From NCBI GenBank assembly GCA_005768755.1, contig VAFL01000010.1, forward strand, positions 1 to 64,000: a DNA stretch of 64,000 nt, in the 5' to 3' direction. The translations under genes and the position numbers were made by a program. Shown one piece after another: positions 35,237-44,658 of this stretch. Source of the DNA: Paracoccus denitrificans. GTDB taxonomy: Bacteria > Pseudomonadota > Alphaproteobacteria > Rhodobacterales > Rhodobacteraceae. The stretch's first letter is position 1. Each line of letters starts with the position of its first letter. The notes under the pieces are model-generated. The model made no database searches, had not been told where the DNA came from, and was given only the letters and a program-made list of their open reading frames with translations.

Positions 35237-37891
35237 TCAGCCGATCGACCACCAGCCTCGCCGTTTGGGACGCGCCGGGGCATCAGGCTGTTGGTCTGCA
35301 TCCTGCGGCGGCGTCACGGCCGTTCGCGTGTCGACTGCATCTGCCTGATCAGCAATCGGGGCTGAACGGTCTTCTGCAGCGGTGGCGGCCTGGTCCGCTG
35401 CAGCGATGACCGTCGCAGTGGATGCGTCGGCTTCCGCCGATACAGACGCAGCCTTGTCGGCCTGAAGCACAGTTTCTTCGGCCTCAGCGGCGGCGGCTTT
35501 ATCGGCAAGCTCCACCGGGTCCGCCTGCGCAGGATCAGGCTCGTGCGGGCTGGTCAGATCGCGCAGATCGACGATCTCGGCGACTGTGTCATCGCCACCT
35601 GCGGCAGGTGTTGCACTCTCGGAGCTCGACTCGGGCCTGCGGCGGGTTCGACTGCGCGAGCGGCTGCGCGGCTTTTTCGGCTCGTCCGCATCGGCGCTTA
35701 CCGGGGCGGCTTCAGCATCGCCATTCGATCCCACCGCGGCTTCCGTCTCTGCCACCGCGTCGCTGTCCTTGCTGTTTTCTTCACCTTCGGCGCGATCCTT
35801 GCCACCGCGCCGCCGCCGACGGCGACGGCGTTTGGATCGGCCACCGCCTTCGCCGTTCCCGTCACCTTCCGCATCGGCCCGGTTATCAGAGCTGGCCTCG
35901 CTGTCATCGCTGTCGTCGGGCTGCTCGGCGATGTCGGCATCGACGACATCATCCTCGTCATCATCGATCTGCGCCATCAGCTGGGCGTTGGCCGACACGA
36001 CCGGCGCCGCAAGTTCAGGCACCGCGCGGGTTGCGGTCTTGAACTTCTCGATTGCGAAATCGGGCGAGATCAGGGCCGGATCGGCCTCGACCCGGACTGA
36101 CATGCCGTAACGCGCCTCGATCATCGCGATGTGTTCGCGCTTGCCGTTCATCAGGAAGTTGGCCACCGCGACCGGCGCCTTGACCAGCACCTCGCGCGAA
36201 CGCTTGCGCGTGCCCTCTTCCTCGATCGCGCGCAGGATGGTCAGCGCGAGGCTGTCATCGGACCGGATCAGGCCGGTGCCGTGGCAATGCGCGCAGGGCT
36301 GCGTGGTCGATTCCAGCATCCCCGGCCGCAGCCGCTGCCGCGACATTTCCAACAGGCCAAAGCCCGAGATCTTGCCGACCTGTATCCGCGCCCGGTCGGT
36401 TTTCAGCCTGTCCTTCAGGCGCTTCTCGACGGCGGCGTTGTTCTTGCGCTCATCCATGTCGATGAAGTCGATGACGATCAGACCGGCAAGGTCGCGCAGA
36501 CGCAGCTGGCGGGCGATTTCTTCGGCCGCTTCCAGGTTGGTCTTGACCGCCGTATCCTCGATCGAGCCTTCCTTCGTCGCCCGGCCAGAGTTCACATCGA
36601 TCGCCACAAGCGCCTCGGTCACGCCGATGACGATATAACCGCCCGATTTCAACTGAACGGTCGGATTGAACATACCGGCCAGATAACCCTCGGCCTGATA
36701 GCGCGCGAAAAGCGGCATCGGATCATTGTAATGTTTCACGTTCTTGGCGTGGGACGGCATGATCATCTTCATGAAGTCCTTGGCCACGCGATAACCGCGA
36801 TCACCTTCGACCAGAACTTCGTCGATCTCGCGGCTGTACAGATCCCGGATCGTCCGCTTGATCAGGTCGCCCTCTTCATAGATCGGGGCGGGCGCCATCG
36901 ACTGGAAGGTCAGTTCGCGGATCTGTTCCCACAGCCGCATCAGGTATTCATAGTCACGCTTGATCTCGGTCCGGGTGCGCTGGCTGCCCGCGGTGCGGAT
37001 GATCAGACCTGCGCCCTGCGGAACCTTCAGTTCCGAGGCGATATCCTTCAGCTTCTTCCGGTCGGCGACATTGGTGATCTTGCGCGAAATGCCGCCACCG
37101 CGTGCGGTATTGGGCATGAGGACACAATAGCGCCCGGCCAGCGACAGATAGGTCGTCAGTGCGGCGCCCTTGTTGCCACGCTCTTCCTTGACCACCTGCA
37201 CCAGCATGATCTGGCGGACCTTGATAACCTCCTGGATCTTGTAGCGTCGCGCACGCGGCTTCTTCGGTGCGCGGATCTCCTCGGTTACATCCTCATCAGC
37301 GACCGATTCGATGCTGTCATCCTTCTCGGACGCATCTGCGGCGGTTTCATCCTGCCCTTCGGCGCTGTTTTCGGCGCTGTGGTCTTCGGCGTCCTTCGCG
37401 TCGTTTTCGCCATTGTCGCCATTGTCGAGCAAATCGGCCGAAGCATCGTCGTCATGCTCGACGACCTCCATGCCCGGAATGTCGTCTGATGCGACTTTGG
37501 CATCCCCGGTTTCGGCCTTTTGGGCCTTTTCGGCGCGCGGCTTGCGACGGCGCTGCGATTTCGGCTTGTCGCTGGCCGCTTCCTCGGCTGCGACAGCCTC
37601 GGCATAGGCGCGTTCTTCGTCGATCAGCGCTTGCCGGTCGGCTGCCGGGATCTGGTAATAATCGGGATGAATTTCGGCGAAGGCCAGAAAACCGTGCCGG
37701 TTCCCGCCGTAATCGACGAATGCGGCCTGAAGAGAGGGTTCGACCCGCGTTACCTTCGCCAGATAGATGTTGCCGGCAAGCTGCCGTTTATTGATGGTCT
37801 CGAAATCAAATTCCTCGACCTTGGTTCCGTCCACGACGACCACGCGGGTTTCTTCCGCATGTGTGGCGTCGATCAGCATTTTCTTTGCCAT
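35237..37891 (-). CDS. rne: Ribonuclease E
   Basis: Endoribonuclease and degradosome scaffold of 884 residues. The start MAKKMLIDATHAEETRV is standard. The S1 domain is split by a long acidic insert (about 100-215, rich in Asp, Glu, Ala), typical of alphaproteobacteria. The catalytic core has VAIDVNSGRATKEG and IVIDFIDMDERKNN, and the zinc link is PCAHCHGTG. The C-terminal half is disordered, with an Arg-rich RNA-binding patch (SKRRRRRRRRGG). It ends in RPKRRGWWSIG, resembling the GWW element by which Caulobacter RNase E binds PNPase. A 404-base leader separates it from the next gene. Confidence 0.96.
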   Translation of the reverse strand: MAKKMLIDATHAEETRVVVVDGTKVEEFDFETINKRQLAGNIYLAKVTRVEPSLQAAFVDYGGNRHGFLAFAEIHPDYYQIPAADRQALIDEERAYAEAVAAEEAASDKPKSQRRRKPRAEKAQKAETGDAKVASDDIPGMEVVEHDDDASADLLDNGDNGENDAKDAEDHSAENSAEGQDETAADASEKDDSIESVADEDVTEEIRAPKKPRARRYKIQEVIKVRQIMLVQVVKEERGNKGAALTTYLSLAGRYCVLMPNTARGGGISRKITNVADRKKLKDIASELKVPQGAGLIIRTAGSQRTRTEIKRDYEYLMRLWEQIRELTFQSMAPAPIYEEGDLIKRTIRDLYSREIDEVLVEGDRGYRVAKDFMKMIMPSHAKNVKHYNDPMPLFARYQAEGYLAGMFNPTVQLKSGGYIVIGVTEALVAIDVNSGRATKEGSIEDTAVKTNLEAAEEIARQLRLRDLAGLIVIDFIDMDERKNNAAVEKRLKDRLKTDRARIQVGKISGFGLLEMSRQRLRPGMLESTTQPCAHCHGTGLIRSDDSLALTILRAIEEEGTRKRSREVLVKAPVAVANFLMNGKREHIAMIEARYGMSVRVEADPALISPDFAIEKFKTATRAVPELAAPVVSANAQLMAQIDDDEDDVVDADIAEQPDDSDDSEASSDNRADAEGDGNGEGGGRSKRRRRRRRRGGKDRAEGEENSKDSDAVAETEAAVGSNGDAEAAPVSADADEPKKPRSRSRSRTRRRPESSSESATPAAGGDDTVAEIVDLRDLTSPHEPDPAQADPVELADKAAAAEAEETVLQADKAASVSAEADASTATVIAAADQAATAAEDRSAPIADQADAVDTRTAVTPPQDADQQPDAPARPKRRGWWSIG

Positions 37892-38295
37892 TGATGATAC
37901 TTTCGCGCAGCCGCACGGCCCGGCTTCCAGCCGGGCAGCCATGCAGGTTGCGATTTGATGGGGACGCGGAAGCGGCGCGATCGCGGTCAGCAAACAGGCC
38001 AGCGGGGCGTAACCCCGGTAGCACGTGTTCGGACCTGTATCGCGCGCGATGCATCGCGTCTGTTACCTCTTGGCCCCGGCGAGAATGCGCGAGGCAGTGA
38101 ACGACTTCCCCGCCCAAAACGCGGCGCGGGGTGGCTTTCTTGGCGGGTCGCGGCCGTTCATAGGACAGGCCAGCCTCCGCTGCGAAACTGATGGCGCGCA
38201 GGTACGATCAAGGATCGGGACCACGCGCATGTTCTGAACATAAGGGCGGAAGGCAAGGAAGTTCAATGCCGAATTGGCAAGGTGGGATCAGGGCC
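37892..38295. other. Long upstream region of rne
   Basis: No gene is supported here. It probably carries the rne promoter and a long 5' leader. A hairpin GCCCGGC/GCCGGGC with a five-base loop lies at 37918-37936, 27 bases before the rne ATG. RNase E is known to autoregulate through its 5' UTR in enterics; applying that here is inference. The downstream end of the next minus-strand gene shows no obvious terminator. Confidence 0.4.
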
Positions 38296-39204
38296 TTACC
38301 GATAGGCACAATTCGATGTTTCATCGCGGCACAAGGCTGCGCGAATGACATCGTCCCCTTTCAAACCCGCATCACTGTCAACTTGGCTGTCCTTGAACCC
38401 GCTATATGGGATGCTGTGGACCGGCACCGACATTTCAAAACGCAGCAGATCGGCGCCTTCCGCAGACAGCAGGAACGCATTCGGGTCGGGTACAGGGCCA
38501 AAGAACCAGTCAAGACGCGGTTTCAGCCCCTCAAGCGCGGCGACCGCCAGTTGGTCCGCAAAGGGCGCAGTTGCATCGTAATAACCACCCTCGATGACGA
38601 TATAGTCAATGCGCCGCGGCGGCTTCGCGTCGGTTCCCACTCCGCAATATCGGCGTTGGTCACTGTCACTGCCGGCAGGCCAATCGGGATAGGCGGGCGG
38701 TGTGTCGTAAAGTGCGGCCGGACCCTGAATCAGCGCCATCAGATCGAGAGGTTTTGTCAAATCAACAGGCTCCTCATCTGAATTTGCGCCCGGCGGATAG
38801 AAGGGTTCAACAAGATAGACCTCCGCGGCGCCGGACCGGTTGACGATCGCCTCGCAATCCAATGCAACATCGTTAAGCTGTCGTTCAGGCACATATGCCA
38901 CGGTTTTGCCTGTCAGGTTCGGCACCGTTCGGGTGATCTCGGCGCTTTCAAGCGCCGAGATCGCGCTACGGGCCCGAAACTCGCCCCAAAGCCCCGGCCC
39001 ATACGCGGCAGCCAACGCCGCAACTGCTGCCAAGGCCAGCAGGACTGCGCGCTTATACCGCCCCCGAAATGCGGCGAGAGCCGCCGCGAAACCGAGCACT
39101 GTCCCAAGCGCCTGCAGGACATAAACTGCCACGATGTAAAGACCGAAGCCAATGAGATCAAAGATGCCGATTTCAAAGGTGATGAACATAAAACCGGTTG
39201 GCAT
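38296..39204 (-). CDS. Membrane-anchored protein of unknown function
   Basis: Protein of about 302 residues. The first 90 residues hold three hydrophobic segments (IGIFDLIGFGLYIVAVYVL and two later ones), followed by a soluble part of about 210 residues. That part contains VPERQLNDVALDCEAI and VDYIVIEGGYY-like strands (IDYIVIEGGYYDA) and four cysteines. I do not recognise a family. A GTG at 39243 in frame is an alternative start. Neighbours are rne (same strand, downstream) and the small dct-linked ORF. Confidence 0.65.
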   Translation of the reverse strand: MPTGFMFITFEIGIFDLIGFGLYIVAVYVLQALGTVLGFAAALAAFRGRYKRAVLLALAAVAALAAAYGPGLWGEFRARSAISALESAEITRTVPNLTGKTVAYVPERQLNDVALDCEAIVNRSGAAEVYLVEPFYPPGANSDEEPVDLTKPLDLMALIQGPAALYDTPPAYPDWPAGSDSDQRRYCGVGTDAKPPRRIDYIVIEGGYYDATAPFADQLAVAALEGLKPRLDWFFGPVPDPNAFLLSAEGADLLRFEMSVPVHSIPYSGFKDSQVDSDAGLKGDDVIRAALCRDETSNCAYR

Positions 39205-39370
39205 GAACAGGCCCAGATCCTTATCCAACCGGCGCGGGGGCACGATTTACAACGTCAACAACTATGATGCCCGTCTTATCCCAACCACTTGCGCCGGCAA
39301 GGCATTGCTCAGGTCATTGCGACAGTTCGGCACCGCCGCTTCTACCTTTGCCCGCGCCCATGGTCGCAGG

Positions 39371-39526
39371 TCATATATCCCAGTGCGCCGGCCTGCCGCA
39401 GATCAGCCGGCTGATTTCGGCGCGGCCCGGATCGGGTTGCGGACAGATCCGTTCATGAACCTGCGGCAGCAGTATCAGCGCCAGCGACCAAAAGACCGCA
39501 ATGACCAGCATAATGCCGACGACCAT
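39371..39526 (-). CDS. 51-residue single-pass membrane protein downstream of dctD
   Basis: Small ORF starting 18 bases after the dctD stop with an AGGCAGGAC Shine-Dalgarno sequence before the ATG. It encodes MVVGIMLVIAVFWSLALILL, one membrane helix, then a short hydrophilic tail (51 residues in total) with Cys28 and Cys43, ending in HWDI. Spacing, ribosome binding site and protein-like composition support it as real and cotranscribed with dctBD. I do not recognise a family, and it is easily missed in annotation. Confidence 0.6.
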   Translation of the reverse strand: MVVGIMLVIAVFWSLALILLPQVHERICPQPDPGRAEISRLICGRPAHWDI

Positions 39527-39544
39527 GTCCTGCCTGTTCAGCGG

Positions 39545-40873
39545 TTACAGATAATCGCCGCGTGACAGGCCGTATTTGGCCATCTTCTCGTTCAGCGTCC
39601 GGCGTGGCAGGCACAATTCCTCCATGACGGCGGCGATGCTGCCCTTGTGGCGGCGCATGGTGTTGTCGATCAGCATCTTTTCGAAACTCTCGACATATTC
39701 CTTCAACGGCTTGCCTTCCGTCGTGGTGGCCTGCGCCTGATCCTCGTCACCTTCGGTCATCAGAAGCGAGGTGATCGAGCCGGTGCCGCGCCGGTTCTGC
39801 AGGACCGCGCGTTCCGCCACATTGATAAGCTGGCGCACATTGCCCGGCCAGGGTGCCTGAAGAAGCTGCGCGGCTTCCTGTGCGTTCACCAGTGGCGGTT
39901 CACAGCCATATTCATCGGCGAATTGCTCTGTCATGCGGGTGAACAGCGCAAGAATATCCTCGCCCCGCGCGCGCAGCGGCGGGACGGTTATCTGCAAGGC
40001 TGACAGGCGATAGAACAGGTCGGGCCGCAGCAGATCCTCGGGGCGGCGACCGTCACCGCGTGCATTGGAAATGGCAATGATCCGCGTCTCTGCAGGCGTT
40101 CCCTGATCTGCAATAAAGCCCAGAAGCCGGGCCTGCAGCGGGTCGGGCAGCGCCTCGATATCTTCCAGACACAAGGTGCCGCCGCGTGCTTCCTCAATCG
40201 CGGGAATTCCATCCTCCAGCGGCCCGAAAAGGCGCGCGGCCAGTTGCTCGGGGTCGAAGGCCGCGCAGGCAATCGGCACGAATTTCTTCGTTGCGCGCGG
40301 ACCGACCGCGTGAAGCGCGTGGGCCACCAATGTCTTTCCGGTCCCGGTTTCACCGTCGATCAGGACGTGACCATCTGCCTGCCCCAGATCCAGGATGTCT
40401 TCGCGCAACCGTTCCATCGACGCCGACTGTCCGACCAGCTTCGACATCACTTGCTGGCCTTCGGACAGGTCGCGGCGCAGGGCGCGATTGTCCAGCGTCA
40501 TACGACGGGTCTGGGTGGCTTTCTTGGCCAGTTCTGTCATGCGATCGGGCTTGAAGGGCTTTTCCATGAAGTCCATGGCCCCCATCCGCATTGCCTCGAC
40601 CGCCATGGGCACGTCACCATGTCCGGTTATCATGATCACTGGCAGGGCCGAATCGATACTCATCAGCCGCTTCAGGAAGGCCATACCGTCCATGCCTGGC
40701 ATCCGAATGTCCGAGATTACGACGCCGGGCCAGTCCGATCCTATTTCCTTCAGCGCATCCTCGGCGGTGGCGAAGGTGACAGTGTTGAAACCCGACAGCA
40801 CCAGCCACTGGCTGATCGATTCGCGCATGTCCGGTTCATCGTCCACAATGGCGATGCGCAGGGTCTTGCTCAT
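39545..40873 (-). CDS. dctD: DctD-type response regulator
   Basis: Protein of 442 residues: receiver domain (acid pocket DD11-12, phosphoacceptor D55 in VVISDIRMPG), AAA+ domain with Walker A GETGTGKT, arginine-finger region RPDLFYRL, and a C-terminal Fis-type helix-turn-helix (GSIAAVMEELCLPRRTLNEKM). It would control C4-dicarboxylate transport together with DctB. The AAA+ domain is unusual: the GAFTGA loop that contacts sigma-54 is absent (RLFGPLEDGIPAIEEARGG at that place), and Walker B reads LCLEDI instead of LFLDEI. Action with sigma-70 or as a simple DNA binder is possible. Starts 16 bases after dctB. Confidence 0.88.
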   Translation of the reverse strand: MSKTLRIAIVDDEPDMRESISQWLVLSGFNTVTFATAEDALKEIGSDWPGVVISDIRMPGMDGMAFLKRLMSIDSALPVIMITGHGDVPMAVEAMRMGAMDFMEKPFKPDRMTELAKKATQTRRMTLDNRALRRDLSEGQQVMSKLVGQSASMERLREDILDLGQADGHVLIDGETGTGKTLVAHALHAVGPRATKKFVPIACAAFDPEQLAARLFGPLEDGIPAIEEARGGTLCLEDIEALPDPLQARLLGFIADQGTPAETRIIAISNARGDGRRPEDLLRPDLFYRLSALQITVPPLRARGEDILALFTRMTEQFADEYGCEPPLVNAQEAAQLLQAPWPGNVRQLINVAERAVLQNRRGTGSITSLLMTEGDEDQAQATTTEGKPLKEYVESFEKMLIDNTMRRHKGSIAAVMEELCLPRRTLNEKMAKYGLSRGDYL

Positions 40874-40889
40874 GCTTTGTCTTTCCTTC

Positions 40890-42686
40890 TCATTCTGCGG
40901 CCAGCGGCTTTTCAAGCTGGCCGCCGTCGGGATCATACAGTGGCAGGGCCAGCACGAAGACTGCACCCGAACCTTCCTCGGCATTATGGGCGGTAAGGCG
41001 GCCGCCGAAGTCTGCCACGATCCCGGATGAAATGGCGAGGCCCAGACCGGTCCCTTCGCCAGGTTTCTTGGTTGTGAAGAACGGCTCGAACAATTTGTCC
41101 AGATCACTGACCCCCGGACCGTTGTCACGCACGGTCACAACAGCTTGAGCGTCTGCCTCGATCCCGATATCGATCCGGGCATCCCTGGCGGATTTGGTGG
41201 CGTCAAATGCATTGCGCAACAGGTTGATCAGCACCTGCTCCAGACGGATGCGGTCACAATAGACCATGACCGGCCTGCGCGGCAGATTGCGAATGATGCG
41301 CACAGGCCGCGCGCGAAGCTGCGGCTCCATCATGGTAAGCGCATTGGACAGCGCAGCGCGCAGATCGACGGGCTCGAACGCCTCGCCGCCCTTGCGGGCA
41401 TAGGATTTCAACTGCCGTGTAATGGTGCCCATGCGATCGACAAGATCGTCAATGCGCTGAAAGGACGACAATGCCTCATCCGCGCGTCCCCGGTCCAGCA
41501 GGACGCGCGCGCCGGCAAGGTAGGTCTTCATGGCTGCCAGTGGCTGGTTCAATTCGTGGCTGACGCAGGCCGACATCTCGCCCAGGGCGGCCAGTTTGGA
41601 GCTTTGCTGCACCGTCTGCTCGGCCACGCGCAATTCACGCTGCACGCGTTCGCGGGCCGCAATCTCGCGCGTCAGGCGGGCATTCAGGGCGCGCAGGTCG
41701 GCCGATTCCTGCATGTAGGCGACCGAACGACGCTGCGCCCGTCGCGACATGATATAGAACAGCAGTGCAGTCAGCACCGCCAGCACCATCGCCTCGATCG
41801 CGAGGACCATGTTCACGCGTTCGCGGATGGATTCATAAGTGGTGAAATTATGCATCCGCCAGCCCCTGAAGGGGATGCGGGTTTCTGTCTGCATGACCGC
41901 GCGACCCTTGACATAGGCGTCGGCGGGTTTGTTCGTCCAATCGGCCGAAACCTGAAACGCGCGTTCGATGGCGCTTGGTGCGGGACGCACGGACAGGGCC
42001 TCTTGCAGCGGCAGGCCACGCCAGCGCGCCTCGGTCGACAAGATGACCACGCCAGTGGAATCCGTTACCGCCACCGCATCGGTGATGCCTGCCCAGCTTC
42101 GTTCCAGCTGCTGCAGATCGGCACCCACGACGACGACACCAAGTGTGCCCGAGCTGTCCGCGATGGCGCGCGAATAGACGAATTCGAACCCGCCCCGTTC
42201 CGACGCTGCGACGGTGAACACCGTATCCCGAGAGCGCATGGCATCGACGAAATACGGGGCGGCCACGTAGTTCGTTCCCAGCAGCTGGCGCTCCGTCGCA
42301 GCCACAGTCCGCCCCGATGCATCCAGAAGCCGGATCGAGGCAACCCCGATTTCCTTCTGCGCCGAGATCAGCCTTGCCGACGTAAACGCGAAATCCTGCG
42401 ACGCAAGCGCCGTAATCAGGGCCGGGTCCCGCGCCAGCATCATCGGCACCACCGCGTTGCGCTGAAGCTCGGACTGAAGCTGGCCGGAATACAGCGTCGC
42501 ACGCAGTTCCGCGCGAACACGCGTGGTTTCGGACGAACGTTCTGTCAGCCAGTCATTGGTCGCCCAAAGCACCAGGCCGCCCAGCACCAGCAGCACGACA
42601 ATAGCCACACGCAGCGGCCATTGGTTCACAGCCTTCTCCTCGCCCCGGCGGGACGGCGCTTCGCTATCGGCCAGTTTGCGTGTCAA
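40890..42686 (-). CDS. dctB: DctB-type sensor histidine kinase
   Basis: Kinase of 598 residues with an N-terminal helix, a periplasmic tandem-PAS sensor (about 50-290, with blocks IGVASIRLLDASGRTVAATERQLLGTNY interrupted by YFVDAMRSRDTVFTVA), a second helix, a coiled coil and the transmitter. The H box is SACVSHELNQPLAAMKTYL; the N box NLLRNAFDATKSA and G boxes DNGPGVSD and GEGTGLGLAI are present. It senses dicarboxylates and phosphorylates DctD. No dctPQM transporter lies beside it. Confidence 0.93.
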   Translation of the reverse strand: MTRKLADSEAPSRRGEEKAVNQWPLRVAIVVLLVLGGLVLWATNDWLTERSSETTRVRAELRATLYSGQLQSELQRNAVVPMMLARDPALITALASQDFAFTSARLISAQKEIGVASIRLLDASGRTVAATERQLLGTNYVAAPYFVDAMRSRDTVFTVAASERGGFEFVYSRAIADSSGTLGVVVVGADLQQLERSWAGITDAVAVTDSTGVVILSTEARWRGLPLQEALSVRPAPSAIERAFQVSADWTNKPADAYVKGRAVMQTETRIPFRGWRMHNFTTYESIRERVNMVLAIEAMVLAVLTALLFYIMSRRAQRRSVAYMQESADLRALNARLTREIAARERVQRELRVAEQTVQQSSKLAALGEMSACVSHELNQPLAAMKTYLAGARVLLDRGRADEALSSFQRIDDLVDRMGTITRQLKSYARKGGEAFEPVDLRAALSNALTMMEPQLRARPVRIIRNLPRRPVMVYCDRIRLEQVLINLLRNAFDATKSARDARIDIGIEADAQAVVTVRDNGPGVSDLDKLFEPFFTTKKPGEGTGLGLAISSGIVADFGGRLTAHNAEEGSGAVFVLALPLYDPDGGQLEKPLAAE

Positions 42687-42807
42687 ATGCGGGCTTTCGC
42701 TGCCATTGCCAATCCCCGCAATTTAAGCAAGCCAAGCGCTTCTGCCAAGAAGTTGCAACTCTGGGGCAAGTTCCCGGGCCCAAACGCACCAAATTGCCGG
42801 GTCGCGA

Positions 42808-43476
42808 TCAGGCATTCACCAGTGCTGTCGTCAGCGTCGCGAACATCGCCGCGCCGTCGGTTCCGCCCTGCACATCCTCTATCGCACGCTCGGGGTGGGG
42901 CATCATCCCCAGCACGCGACGATTCCCGGACAGCACCCCGGCAATATCCGAGACCGAACCGTTGATGCCGGGCGCATAGCGAAATGCGATCCTGTCCTGC
43001 GCCTCCAGATCGGCCAGCCCTTCCGCGCCGATCTGGTAATTTCCGTCATGATGCGCGACCGGCACCTGCAACCGCTGCCCCGTCTGGTAGCCTGACGTGA
43101 ACGCGCTGTCGGCGGTCACCACCTCAAGCGTTGCGGGTCGCGCGACGAATGTCAGGCCCGAATTTCGCATCAGCGCGCCCGGCAGCAGACCCAGCTCGGT
43201 CAGCACCTGAAAGCCATTGCAGATCCCCAGGACATAGCCACCGCGATCTGCATGGGCGCGGATCGCGCGGGCGATGGGCGATTGCGCAGCGATGGCGCCG
43301 CAGCGAAGATAGTCGCCGAAGGAAAACCCCCCAGGCACGGCGACCAGATCGGTCCCTGCCGGCAACGCGTCATCCTTGTGCCAAACTTGCGCCACATCTG
43401 CGCCGGCGCGGTTGAACGCCACGCGCAGATCACGATCGCAATTCGAACCGGGGAACGTGATGACGGCAGCTTTCAT
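42808..43476 (-). CDS. purQ: Phosphoribosylformylglycinamidine synthase glutaminase subunit PurQ
   Basis: Class I glutamine amidotransferase of 222 residues that feeds ammonia to PurL. The nucleophile is C86 in LGICNGFQ; the His-Glu pair is in MMPHPERA. The start MKAAVITFPGSNCDRD is standard. It belongs to the small-PurL system that also needs PurS. In this window purS and purC are about 17 kb away on the other strand. Confidence 0.96.
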   Translation of the reverse strand: MKAAVITFPGSNCDRDLRVAFNRAGADVAQVWHKDDALPAGTDLVAVPGGFSFGDYLRCGAIAAQSPIARAIRAHADRGGYVLGICNGFQVLTELGLLPGALMRNSGLTFVARPATLEVVTADSAFTSGYQTGQRLQVPVAHHDGNYQIGAEGLADLEAQDRIAFRYAPGINGSVSDIAGVLSGNRRVLGMMPHPERAIEDVQGGTDGAAMFATLTTALVNA

Positions 43477-43956
43477 GGCGGACTCCGACTTTTGGGGGAA
43501 TGTCGGGCAAGCCGATAGCCGATTCCGCGGACGTTGAAAAGCGCCCGAGCGAACCGGCAGAAGCAATCGTAAAATGGATAGGGCGCCCCGGCGAGATTCC
43601 CTGGACCCCCAGGACCGCCAGAGCGCCCTTTTGTTCTGGACCGGCGCCAGGTCCATATCGTTTATATTACTATATCCTTGCCATGAAATCGACGGCGTCG
43701 ACTTGACATTTTAGTCAGGCTTACGCTGCGTAAGGAAGATGCAGTTCATCCTGTATTTATGCGAATTTCCAAATTTGTCGACCTTCCCGTATTTCAATTC
43801 GGAAACATTATAAAAGCGCTCGGAATAAAAGGTCTGCATCCTTTGGTTGTACCGCGCGCAAGGCTGTGCCGATGGCAGCGCGGTTCGAGATTTCGCGAAA
43901 CCTGGGTGCCGCTGGCGCATTGGTTGGGAACACGCAAGGACAAGCAAGGAAGCCCC
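43477..43956. other. Intergenic region with an AT-rich core
   Basis: About 480 bases between purQ and a divergent secreted-protein gene. The first half is GC-rich. Positions 43655-43840 are distinctly AT-rich and contain TTGACA at 43703 and a TATAGT-like box on the minus strand near 43671. A 42-codon minus-strand ORF ends at 43711 and reads like ordinary protein (FYSERFYNVSELKYGKVDKF) but has no family I recognise. No terminator or RNA gene is seen. Confidence 0.35.
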
Positions 43957-44529
43957 ATGTTCAGATACGCCACCGCCGCTGCCATCAGCTGTGCCGCGCT
44001 TGCCGCACCTGCATTTGCGCAGGACGATCCGCCAAACCTGGTCCAGGGGATCCACACGAACGCCTTCGGAAAAGCCTTTCCGACGGAAATCGAGGATTTG
44101 CAAAGCCAAACGCTGGAAACCAATCCGGCAGAAGGCTCGGTCTATGCGGTCTATGGGAATGAAGACGATACCCGGAATATAAAGATCAGGGTACTGCCAT
44201 TGCCGCCGGATGGTATCGCTGGGACGCTTGAACGCTCGATGGAATATTACGGTGGGCGCAGCGAAATCGATCCCGTCAGCGCATCGCATGAAAGCCCGCA
44301 GGGTCATCCAATGGACTGCTTTGCCACCCGCAAGGGCGAGTTGGGCTATAACATTTGCCTGGCCGAGGTCAGCGGCCGCGGCGTGCGCTTGCAGATGGGT
44401 GCGGTCGTCGATGCCGCAGCCGACAGCCTGCCCGCCGATATAACCGAGCGCGATCTGAACCTGGCCGGGCTGTTTGTCGATGCCCTTGCCGAAATCGACG
44501 GCGAAAAGACCGAGGAACCGCCCCGTTAG
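43957..44529 (+). CDS. Secreted protein of unknown function
   Basis: Protein of 190 residues with a clear signal peptide (MFRYATAAAISCAALAAPAFA) and AAGGA before the ATG. The mature part contains two cysteines, in MDCFATRKGELGYNICLAEV, that may form a disulfide. It has no motif I recognise. The frame is open upstream to 43759 but the signal peptide fixes the start. Followed by a terminator shared with icd. Confidence 0.75.
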   Translation: MFRYATAAAISCAALAAPAFAQDDPPNLVQGIHTNAFGKAFPTEIEDLQSQTLETNPAEGSVYAVYGNEDDTRNIKIRVLPLPPDGIAGTLERSMEYYGGRSEIDPVSASHESPQGHPMDCFATRKGELGYNICLAEVSGRGVRLQMGAVVDAAADSLPADITERDLNLAGLFVDALAEIDGEKTEEPPR

Positions 44530-44608
44530 GATCGCTGGCGACCTGCCGCGCCGCGTCGCCGTCCCGCAGGGCCGGACCGCCCCGGCGCGCCCACAGCCTA
44601 CATCACAT

Positions 44609-44645
44609 GAACGAAAAAGGCCGGGCGTTCTGCCCGGCCTTTTGA
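44609..44645. terminator. Bidirectional rho-independent terminator
   Basis: An AAGGCCGGGC/GCCCGGCCTT hairpin with a five-base loop is flanked by AAAAA on the left and TTTTG on the right. It ends icd on the minus strand (16 bases past its stop) and could also end the upstream plus-strand gene. Confidence 0.85.
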
Positions 44646-44658
44646 TGTGCGGCAGCGA

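Noticed and set aside
35422..37794. Several plus-strand ORFs over rne (up to 452 codons)
   Set aside because: They are antisense shadows caused by the GC-rich, repetitive Ala/Asp/Glu/Arg coding sequence of rne.
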